Assembly: GCA_028671895.1 (NCBI GenBank)
Contig: CM053802.1
Location: forward strand, 37,300,201 to 37,364,200
Length of the DNA stretch: 64,000 bases
Source of the DNA: Oenanthe sinensis
Lineage: Eukaryota > Streptophyta > Magnoliopsida > Apiales > Apiaceae
Direction of reading: 5' to 3'
This document shows, one piece after another, positions 11,785-23,310 of the stretch (position 1 is its first letter; every line of letters starts with the position of its first letter). The position numbers were made by a program, and so were the translations under genes. The notes under the pieces were generated by a model. The model saw only the letters and a program-made list of their open reading frames with translations. It ran no database searches and was not told where the DNA came from.

Positions 11785-12154
11785 ATTGTTATCTGCCCTT
11801 AAGTACACTAAGTTTGGAGAAGTGGGGGTTCAATACAAACTTAAGAATTAAGTTTAATTCTTGCGGAATAAAGTTTGTTCAAGGACAGTGTTTTTGTGTA
11901 TAGAGAGAACTGATGTAACTAAGAACTTGATAAAAAATATTGAAAACAAAACACAACAATGTTAAAAATTACTAGTGGATTGGTTTTCCACTATTATGTT
12001 TTTGCTTTCAATTGATCTTAATACGAATACCAAGCTGCTTACAAAGTGAGTTTTTGAACTCAGAAAAGCACTACAAGATACTGCCTATTTTTACTGTGCT
12101 TTTTGAGTTCTTGATGTTTTTCTACACACACTTTGCTACTATGTACTTCTAACA

Positions 12155-12166
12155 ACTATATAGAAG
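12155..12166 (-). promoter_or_regulatory. Candidate TATA box of element A 5' LTR
   Basis: The minus strand reads CTTCTATATAGTT about 250-300 nt downstream of the word array. The same bases are kept in the other LTR (440-451). A second TATA-like site, TTTATAAGC, exists in the 3' LTR only (near 328) and is mutated in this LTR, so the CTATATAG site is the better guess. Confidence 0.4.
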
Positions 12167-12419
12167 TTTTCTTCACACCTAATTTATATCGAAAGATAGC
12201 AATATAAAATTACAACTTATATTGTTTACATGAAAATAGAAACTAGCTACTTGCACAGTCTTCTTTTTGAACTGACTAGCCCTGGAAGTATCTTTGTCTT
12301 GATACATTCCTTGAATACTTTGTTGCCTTGAAAGTTTCACAATCCTGACAGGACTGTCTTCCATTGATTCAGTTTCTGCACAGTTCCCATACTTCTTGTC
12401 TTTAACTAAATTGGGAAAC

Positions 12420-12910
12420 CTTAATCAACCGATAAATGTTGTTAAGCTTATCAGTTGATTCTCCTTTGCTTATCCATCGATGGATAGGATATTTGTTAAT
12501 TAGTTGATGTGTCGATGGATAATTGAGTTATCCATCGACTCCTTATCCATTGATGGGTCCTTATCCATTGACTGTCTTTATCCATTGATGACTTGTATCT
12601 GTTGATAGCTTTCATCCGTTGAGTAGTGTCTTCATCCATCGACTTCAACATCAGTTGATCACTTCACTTGTGAGAATTCTGACTTAGAATATTTACAATT
12701 GATCAGCCATTCTTCACATCTGTTGAGAAGCTAGAAATTGAAGTCAATAACATCAGTCGACTACTTCATAGCATCCATCGAGGCAATACAATCAATTGAT
12801 AGTGAAACATAAATCAATGCTACAATCCAGTTTATCAGTTGATAAAAAGCTTTAACTGATAACTGATTTCTTAGTCAATGGATATTTATAAGTCATATGC
12901 ATCGACTAGT
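12420..12910. repeat. A-specific word array in 5' LTR
   Basis: About 22 copies of words related to CCATCGATGG and CAGTTGATG in 490 bp, both orientations, equivalent to the array at 740-1200. It lies in the U3-like part of the LTR, upstream of the TATA box. Confidence 0.85.
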
Positions 12911-12981
12911 TACAAAGTAATTTTAAGTCCCTATTGAAATTCTAAGTAATTTGTTATCATCAAAACTCATAATTCCTAACA

Positions 12982-12986
12982 GCTCT
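12982..12986. repeat. Target-site duplication of element A (right copy)
   Basis: The sequence gctct right after the CCTAACA end of the right LTR equals 66-70. This marks the site in element B where A integrated. Confidence 0.9.
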
Positions 12987-15900
12987 TCTTTTTTTTTTCT
13001 AACCTTGTTTTTACCAAATCCCTCGCTTCAACTTTAAGAGTGTTGACAGGAGGTGGATCTTCTAAATTCATCAAAACCTTTGTGAGAAATGCAGTTGAAT
13101 TTGTCTTTGAGATAGACTCGAATGCTAGTGATTGTCTTTTTAAAAACACGAACAATGTTATTCTTTTTGGAAAGCCTTTCACTCTGTCAGTGTCATGCAT
13201 AGACTCTTCTGCTAATTTCTCCATCAGAACATCTAGTATGATCCTCAAAGCCTTCTTATCTGATTTGACAGTGGATCTCTTAACCTTAGAAAAGACTTTT
13301 CTGATGATGTCAGAATTTTTCCTTTTCAGTTTTGACAGTTCCTTTCTCTTCTCCACTCAATCTTTCTTGAACAAGAAGTACTTTGTTGCATTTGGTTCAG
13401 TTTGGATGCAAGGTTTAGAATCTTTAATAGTTTCAAGTTCTTCAGTGCCATCCTCCTTTCTAACATACACTGGATTCTGATAGTATCTGGTTGTCTGCAT
13501 AGGATATCTTCCTGATGTTTTGATAGCTCTGTTCAGCCTGAATGCATAGATTAACTCAGCAGCTTTAAGATCTTCTTCAGTTCTGTTCTTCTTGCTTCTA
13601 AGTCTTCCCTCTACATACTGCATGAACATCACTTGGCTTGACTCCAGCCCTTCATCAGACAAAGTTATATTGTGTAGAGTTGTTGCTTTATAGTACTTGT
13701 CCACCGGAGGCTTCTCAAATGCTTCGACACCGATCTCAATAATCTTCTTTTCAATTAGATCTCTTAGTATCTCATTCAACTTGTGTCCCCCAAAGATGAC
13801 TTTCCTTTTTAGCACATACAAATCCAGTATATTCATTTTCTCGAAGCTCTTTGTCGACAAGATTCTCGATCCTAGTATTGTTAAATTGATATACATCTTC
13901 CAACAGGATTTAAATGCATTCACTGATACACTTGTATTTCTTCTGATAGAACAACATAGAACTCATGAACATCTTGAAAATTTTCCCTTATGGTTCTGAA
14001 CAGGTCAAGGACTTCTCTATCTTTCTTCTGGCTTAAAATTAGTTCTTTCTTCTCTAACAAACTCCTTGTTTCATCCCATTCAGGACCAACTTTAATTTTG
14101 ATGTCCTTGATTCTATTTCTTCTTTCCATTGCATGTTGAACTCTTCTCCACTTTTTTTTCATCAAGTCTTGTGCGTAAACTACATCTTGAGTAACAACTT
14201 CATCCACACCAACTAGAAGACAGTCATTATCAAATACATACTCCTCGGCAAATTCTTCTTCAACATCAATACCTGCAGCCTTTGCGGTCTCCTCTATCTC
14301 ATTTTTAGTAGGAGTATCCATTGGCACATATGGTTCAAAGAATTCATCTTCCTCTAGTTGCCTTGCTTTAGGCCTGTAAAAGATATATGTCTCCCCCTGA
14401 GTTATATATTTCATTATCATTTCTGCTCCAACTTTTTCTTGCTCTCTTCTCTCCCCCTCAGTTGGGTTATCCTCCCTTTCAACCGGAGTTATCTGAGCTG
14501 TTAAAGTTGATTATTGAGTAGTATGAGTTTTCTGAGCCAGCAGCTATTGTACTAAAATTTTAAGATCTTTCATGTCATTCATCTGCTGCTCTTACACTTT
14601 CAAAATCTTTCTTAAAGAATAATGAATTTCAGTGACTTGGGCCTCCAGATTTAGAATCTTTTGGTTATGTGCTATGTGTGCATTGTATGGGGTGTTTATT
14701 TGGTCAGTGGTGTCTCACTGCTCACTGTTACTTTTTGAACATGTCCATCAACACTCACACTCGGCTGATCAGGGTCAGGGAATAGAAGATCATTCAGGTT
14801 AACTGTATCACTCATCTCATTGATAGAATTCTGATCTTCTGTACCTGCATATAAATCCATATCCCTTTTATGTGTAGGTTGCCTCTCCACCTAACTACTT
14901 CGGGTGGGGAGAACTCCTTTTTCAGGAACTGAGGGATTTAGACCCAGTGTGGTCACCACTATGGATTCTGTAATGATTCGCAAAGTTGAATAATTCGTGA
15001 TGCCAGCTGAAGCTTTTGAAAGCCTTACCTGTTGAGAGGCACCCGGAATAGGTTCTACTACCGAAGCAGCAAATACTCTAATTATAGAGTCCACATCCCT
15101 TCTATGGGTGTGTTGTCCCTCCGTCTGACCTGTAAAGGTGGGGAGGACCTCTTTTAAAGGAGCTGGATTTATAATTTCCAGGGGGTCACCACCTCAGGCA
15201 ATGTAATAAGTGAAAAATTAGAGACTGTGGTGCCCCGCAATACCTGTGAAGGCAATACCACTAGAAGTGGTGATGCTGCTGAAGCTGCTACTCCATGAAT
15301 GGAAACCTCTTCCCTTCTAAAGGAGAGTTGCCTTTCTACTTCACCCAATTGGGGAGGGAAAACATCTGTACTAAGATCTGGAGATGTTAAGTCCATGGGG
15401 GTCACCACATTTGACAATGTAATGAATGGCTCTTGAGAGTCAGTGATGCCCCCAACTGTCTGTGAAGTCAGGTTCTGAATTGGATCAACCAAAACAGTAC
15501 TTGCCACTGAAGTAGCTGAAAATGTTCCTTTCTCTATTTCAGTTCCCGTACCTTTCAGGATATTGTCAATTTTAGAATTGAGGTCATGAAGAAATAGAAA
15601 GGTCTCAGAGATTGGAGAATCAGGTTCTTAGTTCATAGTTGCCTTAGGTTTAAAATTCATTTTACGACGTTTTCGAGAAGGCAGAGCTATAGGGGTTATT
15701 TCAATAATTTCCTGATTCGGTAGGGATTCACTCCTATCATCTATCTCAAGTGATCTTTTTCTGGTTTTAGGAGAGATATGTAATGTTTGTTGATCTTTGG
15801 TAGTGGTTAGAACTGGTTGGTCGCCAAGTTCATTGCCAGCTTCGAAGGCCACTGAGAGCTCAAGTGTGTGTGCTGCCGTTTGAGGCACATATGAAGATAT

Positions 15901-17080
15901 TGTGACAAATTCATCTTGTAGAAAAGCAAAAAAGTCAAAATCAAGAAGTGTACCTTCTTTTATTTGTTCATCAGAAATGTTAGGTATGTACACATCGGTG
16001 TTTTGAGTCTCTTCCACAGCTACCTCTTCTGGCGCATCATTAGGGCTTTGCCTTTCTTGTTCTTATTCAGGATATGGTTCTTGTTCATGGTCTGAACCAG
16101 CTTCATCCATGATTTCATCTTCTTTTTCAATTTCTGGTTCTTCTTCTTGAGATGCTTCTTTGCTTCCAGTGTCATCTAATGTTTCAACTTCAGTCTCCTC
16201 TTGAGAGGCTGCTTCTTTTGAATCCTCATTTGCTGACTCATCAGTTTCAGATACATGATCTTCTTCTTCTGCAGCTTCTTCTTTAGCCTGTCTAAGAAGA
16301 GCAAAGTAATCTCGAATAGAATTAGTCATTGGAGCAGGAGTAAACCTGTTTGGGTAGTCAGCCTCATGTTGTAGCAACAAGATTATTTTGGACTGCAGTG
16401 AGGGTGATTCTTCTAGAGGACTATTCTGAAACAATTGAAGTTGATCAGCATTTAGTTTATTGTTCAGCACCGTTTGCAAAAATCTTGGATAAACATAAAT
16501 TCTCCATTTTTGCTTGGTTCTTCAAAATTTCAGCCATGATCAATCTTCCAAAATTGAGTCTGACATCCGAAGTCACTGCATAAGTGATCACCTTATTGAA
16601 CTGTGTTATCCCGTGAGAGCCACCTGTCTTTGGTGCAAAACCATGAAATAAGATGTTAAAAAACATATTCCACTCCTTGGGCAGATGATGCTTGCAGATC
16701 TTCTTCGGGAGATTGTTGTTTTCCCTAGTGCAGTGCAGAAACATGAAGAAGTTGTTTAACTCTGTTTGAGATGGTTCATCTTCAAAATTTTCAGTTGGCA
16801 AATGAAGTGCTTGATTGATGTCATTTTCTGTTATTTGCAATTTTTGTCGCTAAATTGAAAAAGTGAAGGCTGATACCCAATCTGCAGATGTGTCTTTAGA
16901 AGACTTGTACACCTGTCTAAGAAGATTTCTATTCAAAGGCACATTAGTGGTTAGTGCATAATGGACTATTGAATTTTCATTTAAAAACTGGGTCCATTTG
17001 CCTAACTCACATACTTCAGTCCAATCATCTACTGAAATAGATAAATAATTAGTCTTTTTAATCTCAAAATGACCTTCCAT
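12987..17080 (-). pseudogene. Element B third ORF (SIRE-type), heavily broken
   Basis: A series of minus-strand frames from 17080 to about 12987 forms one decayed long ORF after B's pol. The N-terminal part (17080-16460) shares features with the third ORFs of A and E, such as a short KEW motif followed by an F-rich stretch and a G-S-H-G-I-T block. The middle is acidic (Glu/Asp-rich, 16480-16060), then comes a tandem-repeat domain (about 15540-14850), and the end (14420-12987) is Lys-rich and helical-looking. In-frame stops are visible at 16850 and 15628, with frame changes near 16470, 15130, 14500 and 13920. The function is unknown; the envelope-like label rests only on position. Element A sits at the end of this region. 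Confidence 0.7.
14850..15540 (-). repeat. Degenerate tandem ~70-residue repeats in B third ORF
   Basis: Three to four diverged copies of a unit about 215-235 bp long. GGTCACCAC plus downstream text recurs near 14951, 15183 and 15400. Each unit encodes a V-T-T/V-T-P strand, then V-[FL]-P-x, then an R-[DE]-[VM]-[DS] segment. The copies differ enough that the array is old, and stops now cut it. Confidence 0.6.
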
Positions 17081-18325
17081 TAAATTGAAATGAAAGGTAA
17101 TTTTTATGAATTAAAATTTCTAATTAAAGTCGAATTAATTGAATAAATTATGGAGTAAACCCTAATTTTTAAAATTACTTGGATTGACTTCAAAATAAAT
17201 ATGTTGAACTTCTAGTAATTTTAAGCACATTACTAATTTTATTATAATTTTTTTTAATCGATTAAAACTATGAGATATCTAAGTCAATTAGTTCGAAATA
17301 TTAAGAAAATGAGTATTTTAAAAACTCAACCAAAATCGATGAGACCACTTGCAATTGAAAGATATGATCGCGGGTTTCACAAATGTGGTTTTAGATTAAA
17401 AATCGGACAAGAATTGACTTGTTAAAGTTCGATTAAGAATTGACATAGTTTGTATATGTGTATGTATTGCAATCAAAATGAATAAAACATGAATATCCTA
17501 GGCTATATATACTGATGTGAAATAGAAAAAAAAATGCTAATGTATTTTGTTGTGCCTAGGCGGTGTATTCACTGTGATGGCGCCACAAAGATGCCTAGCG
17601 CAATAAATAATTCACATACAAAATTTTAAGTAGTTTGTTGTGCCTCTACAGTAGTGAAACTGTGTGGGCGCAACTAAACCGCATGGCGCAGCATAATATA
17701 AACACAAATATTCTAAATACCTGAGATAATATTTGTTACGTCTATATAGTTAAACCACTGTATAGGCGCCACCAATTAAAAGTACTTAATTTGTAGGCGC
17801 CACAAAGCAATTTCAAGTTGCTCCTAGATTTTGCTACAAATTAATGATAATATTTATGAATAATTTGAATAATTTGAATAATTTGAATATTCATAATTAT
17901 TATTTCACAACATATTTATTAATAACAATAATAACATTAATTGTTAACATTATTATCATAAATATATTATGCTTTTTTATTATTTTACTTTTATTTTAAA
18001 TATGAGAACAAATATAAATACTCATCATTTCTATTTAAAATAATTTTAAATAATATTTGAATATATAAGTGCTAAGAATTTATTATTTAAACACAAACAC
18101 TTAAATATTTTTCTAAGATCAAAATTAAATAAATATCAGATTAATAAAATTAGCGGTCATGCGCAAGGTATTTATCTAATATTTAATCTTAATAACAGGA
18201 AAATAATGTGTTAATAAATTAACAAGTCCTAAAAATATTGAAATTAATTAACTAGTGAATTTATCAGCTTCAAATTGCCGTTATTGATTACTAACTAGTT
18301 AGTTAGTAGAATTTAACATCCTAAG
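17081..18325 (-). other. Spacer between pol and third ORF of B
   Basis: About 1.2 kb without coding capacity, very AT-rich at 17830-18130. At 17540-17820 it holds several GGCGCC-containing words (GGCGCCACAA, GGCGCAACTA, AGGCGCCACC), the word family also found in solo LTR S. Unlike A and E, no clear TATA box and pyrimidine leader can be seen before the ATG at 17080, perhaps through decay or because the true start is lost. Confidence 0.55.
17540..17820. repeat. B/S-specific GGCGCC word array (spacer)
   Basis: Seven or so words built on GGCGC or TGTGCC in 280 bp: TGTGCCTAGGCG, ATGGCGCCACAAAG, CCTAGCGCAA, TGGGCGCAAC, ATGGCGCAGC, TAGGCGCCACC and TAGGCGCCACAAAG. These GC-rich words stand out in an otherwise very AT-rich spacer. 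Confidence 0.7.
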
Positions 18326-18413
18326 TTCACAAATCAGTCTAGTAAAAGTGATTTCATCCAGTGGTTTAATGAAGATGTCTGCAATTTGCTGCTCTATAGG
18401 TACAAAATGTAAC
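18326..18413 (-). pseudogene. pol: Element B RNase H C-terminal end
   Basis: These 88 bases match the end of pol in element A (compare 5950-6020) at the DNA level, including the segment coding for the last part of the RNase H domain. They are the continuation of the pol frame that is cut at 20243 by solo LTR S. Confidence 0.75.
18409..18413. repeat. Target-site duplication of solo LTR S (left copy)
   Basis: The sequence gtaac before TGTTAGG equals 20243-20247 after CCAACA. Confidence 0.9.
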
Positions 18414-18636
18414 TGTTAGGTCCCAAGTATCATAGAAGTAAGGTTGAATACGATACTCACAATAATTTAAATTCTTTTTAGAATTTGAGGATAAATAAAT
18501 TATTGCTTTAGAGTGAGTTTGGCCATTTGTAGTGTTTAGGTGAGCTGCCTGCTAATTTTCTGTGTGTCAAGATAAATCAATTAGGTTCAACAAAATTAGT
18601 AAGTAAAATAAACGGGACAAGATTCGGGGAATATAT

Positions 18637-18648
18637 CTTTTATATATA
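18637..18648 (-). promoter_or_regulatory. Candidate TATA box of solo LTR S
   Basis: The minus strand reads TATATATAAAAG, a strong TATA match. It lies about 370 nt downstream, in the sense direction, of the GGCGCC word array. That order of array then TATA is the same as in the LTR of element A. Confidence 0.5.
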
Positions 18649-19019
18649 TGCCCGGAGGTTGCTACACCCAGTTAAAAATATTACTGGTTTCCAAAGAACA
18701 AATTAGTTATTTGCTACTAACAAAAAATATAAGGCTCAGTTCTTATACAAATATATCTAAATTAGTACAAGGAAAAACTTAGTCCTTAGGGAGTGATATC
18801 TAGGAGCCCTAAGCATTTTTCATTAAAGAACCGGGTCCTAATTTCTGACCGGGAGCAAGGTATGGATGTGTATAAATTATAATCTCTTGCTCCGGCCATG
18901 GCTTCTCACTACATTTTATTTGTGTTGAAGAAGACGACCCCTTTGAATGAGTGATCTCATCTTTTTATCTGTGTAGACTTTAAATCAATAAAGTAGGTTG
19001 TTGTAATTTGATTGGATGA

Positions 19020-19270
19020 GGGTTAAGTGGCGCCAATGCAGTTAATGCCCTGTATTGAATTTATGTTGTGCCTCATAAATAATTTGCGCCTGTACATATA
19101 ATATACAAGGAAGTCGCAACTTACTTTGATTAAATTGTTAACCAAGTGGCACCACAAGTGGAGCAAAGGGGAGGCACAACTTACATATTTGTGATTAGAA
19201 ATGTAAGTTGTGCCATTTGATTAATATTAATAACCAAGGGAAGTGGCGCCATTTGAAGTGGCGCTTGACT
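19020..19270. repeat. B/S-specific GGCGCC word array in solo LTR
   Basis: Around nine words in 250 bp: AGTGGCGCCAA, TTGTGCCTCA, TTGCGCCTGT, AGTGGCACCAC, GAGGCACAAC, TTGTGCCATTTG, AGTGGCGCCATTTG and AGTGGCGCTTG. The family matches the array in element B's spacer, so S probably came from a relative of B. Confidence 0.75.
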
Positions 19271-20242
19271 TGGTCAAAGTGCAGTTTAGCCACTACACTT
19301 TGACACACTTTCCGTTCGTTGCCTGTTGTTCACAAACTTTCACTTTCTATATCAAAGTCTTGTCACATTACACCCTGTACCCTGAGTTGTTTCCGTTCTT
19401 CGACTGTAGTTCAGAAACTTTCAATTTTCGTACCAAGGTTATGACACTTTGCACCCTGCACCCTTTGAGCCATTTGGCTATTTGGTTGTAGCCTCTACAA
19501 ATCACTTTTCGTACGTTAATAAATAACCATCCTTTCCAAGTACGTTCTTCAACTTAACAATTCTTCTATATTTAATACTCATATTCCTTTCACAAACTGC
19601 TGATGTATAGTGCAACTGGTCTGGTTCACAGACGACTAACTTTGATCCAGGTCTTTATATTATAGTCTTACGTACATTGTTAAGTTTGCAGCAACTTCAT
19701 TGCTTCGAACACTGACTGTCAATAAACATAGTACTTTCACTGGAATCTTTTTTGGTACTTAGACAACGTCTCCATTACTACCACAATCTTGAATACTTCA
19801 TTCTCTGTTCTTCACTGACGCTTGAACATATAAATGAAATTCTTTCAGAGAGTATAACTTCAAGACTGCAGTTGTCTTCTTTAACCTTTGTCTTTACCTT
19901 GTTTTCAACCCTTTTAGATTTCTATGCTTCGAACACTGTCTATCTTCAATCAATGCCTTTATACTGAAATCTTCTAGTGGCACTTCTATACTGAATCTTC
20001 AACACTTCTGAAACCCTGAAAGTCTTCAACCATTATTCTTCACTGAGGCATGAACATATTAATGTACTTCTTTCAATGACCTGCAGTAGACTTCAAAACT
20101 TCTTCTAATGTCTTGATTCACTGTATCTGCCTTGTATTCATTTCTTCTTGATTTCTGTGTATCCGTAGTATTATTTACTTGTCATGTCCTAGTGTTGAGT
20201 TATCACGATTACTATTCATACAGGTTCGTAATCTCACCAACA

Positions 20243-23200
20243 GTAACTCTACAGTACCACTCATGACATGCTCTCTTATGAAATGATACCAGATATCAAT
20301 GTGCTTGGTCCTTGAGTGTTGAACAAGATTGTGTGTGATTGCTATGGCACTTGTGTTGTCATAGAATATTGGAATTTTGCTCAGCAATAGTCCATAGTCT
20401 TGAAGTTGGTTCATTATCCACAATATTTGTGCACAGCAGCTTCCATCAGCAACATATTCAGCTTTAGCTGTTGACATTACAACTGAGCGCTGCTTCTTGC
20501 TATACCAGGACACCAATCTTCTACCAAAGAATTGACAACTCCCTGATGTACTCTTTTGATCAATTCTATAACCTGCATGATCAAAATCTGTATAGCCAAT
20601 AAGGTCAAAACCTGTATCCTTAGGGTACCAAATTCCAAGATTCGGACTTCCCTTAAGATGCCTAAAAATCCATTTAACAACTATAAGATGTGATTCTTTA
20701 GGGTTAGACTGAAACCTAGCACACAAGCATATGACAAACATAATATTTGGTCTACTTGCAGTTAAGTAAAGTAATGAGCCGATCATACTTCTATAGCTTA
20801 TGATGTCTACCTTCTTACCAGGTTCGTCTTTATCAAGCTTAGTGGTAGTTGTCATTGGGGTTTTGGCTGGTGATGCATCTTCAAGTCCATACTTCTTCAA
20901 AAGATCTCTGATGTACTTGGTCTGACAAATGAAGATTTCATCTTTCCTTTGGCTTACTTGGAGTCCAAGGAAGTAATTTAGCTCTCTCATCACGCTTATC
21001 TCATACCTACTCTGCATTAACTTAGCAAATCTACTACACAACTGATCGTTAGTAGAACCAAATATAATGTCATCCATATATACTTATACTAATATCATGT
21101 CATTTTTATGCATTTTATGAAATAGAGTCTTATCTATGACACCTTTAGTGAAACCATTTTCAAGTAAGAATACAAATAGAGTGTCATACCATGTCTGTGG
21201 TGCTTGCTTTAGGCCATATAGTGCCTTAAAGAGAAAGTACAGAAAATCAGCAAATTCTGGATCTTCAAACCCTGGGGGTTGTTCCACATACACTTCTTCT
21301 TCAAGCTCTCCATTCTGGAATGCATTATTCACATCCATTTGATATACTTTAAAGCTGAAGTGTGATGTGAATGCCGAAAACATCCTAATAGCTTCAAGCA
21401 TTTCCACTGGTGCATATGTTTCATCATAATTTATTCCTTCTTAGGAGTAACCTTTAGCAACCAGTCTGGCTTTGTTCCTCATAACAATGCCATCTTCATC
21501 CAGTTTATTTCTCAATACCCACTCTGTGCCAATAATAGACTTGTTCTTTGGCCTCGGTACCAGCTTCTAGAATTTTTGTCTTTCAAATTGATTGAGTTCT
21601 TCTTGCATAGCAATGACCCAATCTGGATCTTCTAGTGTTTCTTCTATTTTCTTTAGCTCTATCTCAGAGAGAAAACCAGAGAATAAATATTCATTCTTTG
21701 AAGCACGTCTTGTTTGAACTCCAGCATCTGGATCTCCTAGAATCAACTCAAAGGGGTGATCTATACTCCACACCCTATGCCTAGGTAGATTTGCCCCAGA
21801 TGATTTAGCCTGATTATCATTAAAGAACTAAGTCCTATTAGTAGATCCTTCAATTGCTCCCCCTGAGCTGCTGCTTGGTTGAGAATGAGATTCTCTGCCA
21901 CTATTAGTAGTTTATGTGAATCTTCCACTGTTTCCACTACTAGGGTCAGAAACATGATTATTGTTATACTTAATTGGTGTTTGATTTTCTATTGCAGCTT
22001 CAGGTTCTACTTCACCTTCATCTGAGTTCATATTTTCAAACTGCGGAGTTTCAGTGTTATTTGTTCTTTGTAGACTTGGGAGCTTGAGATCATCGAAAGT
22101 TACATTCATGCTTTCAATGACCTTCTTGTGTTCAATCACATAAACCCTGCATGCTTTAGATTCCAGAGAGTAGCCAAGAAATATGCCTTCATGAGCCTTG
22201 GATTCAAACTTTCCAAGATGCTCATCATCTTTCAGTACAAAGCACTTTGCTCCAAACTTTCCTTGATGCTCATCATCTTTTAGAACCGTATTTCAGGGTA
22301 CGGTTCTGAATGTAGCAAGCTGTCTTGACTACTTCAGACCAAAAGTATAGAGGTAACTTAGCTTCATTCAGCATTGTTCTTGCTTCTTCAATTAAAGTTC
22401 TGTTCTTCCTTTCGACTACTCCATTTTGTTGTGGAGTTCTGGGCGCTGAGTATTGTATTGAAATCCCTTTCTCAGTACAGAAATCATTCAGGGTTACATT
22501 CATCAATTTTGTTCCATTTTCAGACCTTCTTTTCCTGACAGACAAATCAGCTTCTAACTCAATCTTCTTTATGTGATCAATAATTGTTTGAGGGGCTTCA
22601 TCTTTTGAGGCTAGATACAACACCCAAGTGTACTTGGAGTAGTCATCTACAATTACTAGTGCATATCTCTTCCTTGACATAGACATGACGTTGACTGGAC
22701 CAAATAAATCCATATACAAAAGTTACAGTGGTTCAGTAATGTCCGATGAGTCTTTGCTTCGGTGAGATGCTTTCTTTGACTTCCCCTTTTCACATGCTTC
22801 ACACAAACTTTCTTGATAGAATTCCATCTCTGGTAGACCTCTAACCAATTCCCTCTTAACTAAAGAGTCCATTGACTTAAAGTTCAGGTGTGAAAGATTC
22901 TTGTGCCATAACCAACTGTCCTCTGTTGAAACTTTGCAATAAAAACATTGAACTTCACCTTTGCTTGCAGAGAATAAGTCGGCCAGAAAGAGATTCCTTT
23001 TTCTCAATCCTTGAAGAGCAAGCTTCGTATCTTTCCTATTTTGGTTTTGCACACTTTTCCTTTTCGAACGTAAATTTGTAGCCCTTATTAGTGAATTGAC
23101 TAATACTTAGGAGGTTGTACTTTAATCCGTCTACAAAAGAAATATTTTCAATGATAACATTTCTGATCTCCAAATTACCATATCCCATTGTGAATCCCTT

Positions 23201-23310
23201 GCTATTATCTCCAAAGGTCACTATCGGGCCAGCTTTCTCAATCCCATCTGAGAGCATGGCTTTATTACCAGTCATATGTCTAGGACAGCCGTTGTCGAGA
23301 ATCCACATAT
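20243..23310 (-). pseudogene. pol: Element B pol: protease, integrase, RT, RNase H, broken
   Basis: SIRE-type pol in the same order as in A. It begins at the C insertion with a protease stretch (WILDNGCPRHMTG) in which the usual Ser after the catalytic Asp is Asn. The gag-pre-integrase region (22900-22750, HLNFKSMD, CEACEKG) and integrase core (22719-22273) follow. The core carries R-S-E-N-G where R-S-D-N-G is standard, so a catalytic Asp appears replaced by Glu, while VERKNR is kept. Reverse transcriptase spans 21773-20690 with YMDD near 21075 and RNase H continues to 20243. Stops occur at 22723, 21567 and 21084, with frame changes near 23040 and 22210. The copy is clearly dead. Solo LTR S splits off the C-terminus. 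Confidence 0.88.
23306..23310. repeat. Target-site duplication of element C (left copy)
   Basis: The sequence catat precedes the TGAAGG end. The right copy at 31946-31950 is cataa, a single mismatch. Both lie within the same B coding sequence, which supports a true duplication that has since mutated. Confidence 0.75.

Larger units (their letters stand above)
71..12981 (-). mobile_element. Element A: full-length SIRE/Maximus-type Ty1/copia retrotransposon
   Basis: A complete 12.9-kb element in minus orientation. It has two LTRs (71-1269 and 11787-12981) with TG/CA ends and a matching 5-bp target duplication. A primer-binding site lies next to the right (5') LTR and a purine tract next to the left (3') LTR. 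Sense order is gag, protease, integrase, reverse transcriptase, RNase H, then a long third ORF. That order, the ~1.2-kb LTRs and the extra ORF after pol fit the SIRE/Maximus lineage. By eye the LTRs differ at roughly 2-3% of positions. Gag, pol and the third ORF each carry stops or frameshifts, so this copy is not autonomous. It sits inside the older element B. Confidence 0.9.
11787..12981 (-). repeat. Element A 5' LTR
   Basis: 1195 bp, direct repeat of 71-1269 with scattered substitutions. Sense order: start TGTTAGGAATT, word array (12910-12420), TATA-like CTATATAG (about 12155-12166), then the downstream part ending next to the primer-binding site. This LTR would drive full-length RNA. Confidence 0.92.
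18414..20242 (-). mobile_element. S: solo SIRE-type LTR inserted in element B pol
   Basis: 1829 bp with TGTTAGG and CCAACA ends and a 5-bp duplication (gtaac) on both sides, but no internal region. This is the signature left by recombination between the two LTRs of an element. A GGTTGAATAC string near the plus-strand start resembles the same place in the LTRs of A and E, which suggests minus orientation. It contains a TATA box at 18637-18648, a GGCGCC word array (19020-19270) and diverged internal repeats (19260-19480 and 19680-20080) that share TTCGAACACTG and TTCTTCACTGA blocks. Short frames inside are not conserved and are not called. Confidence 0.85.
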
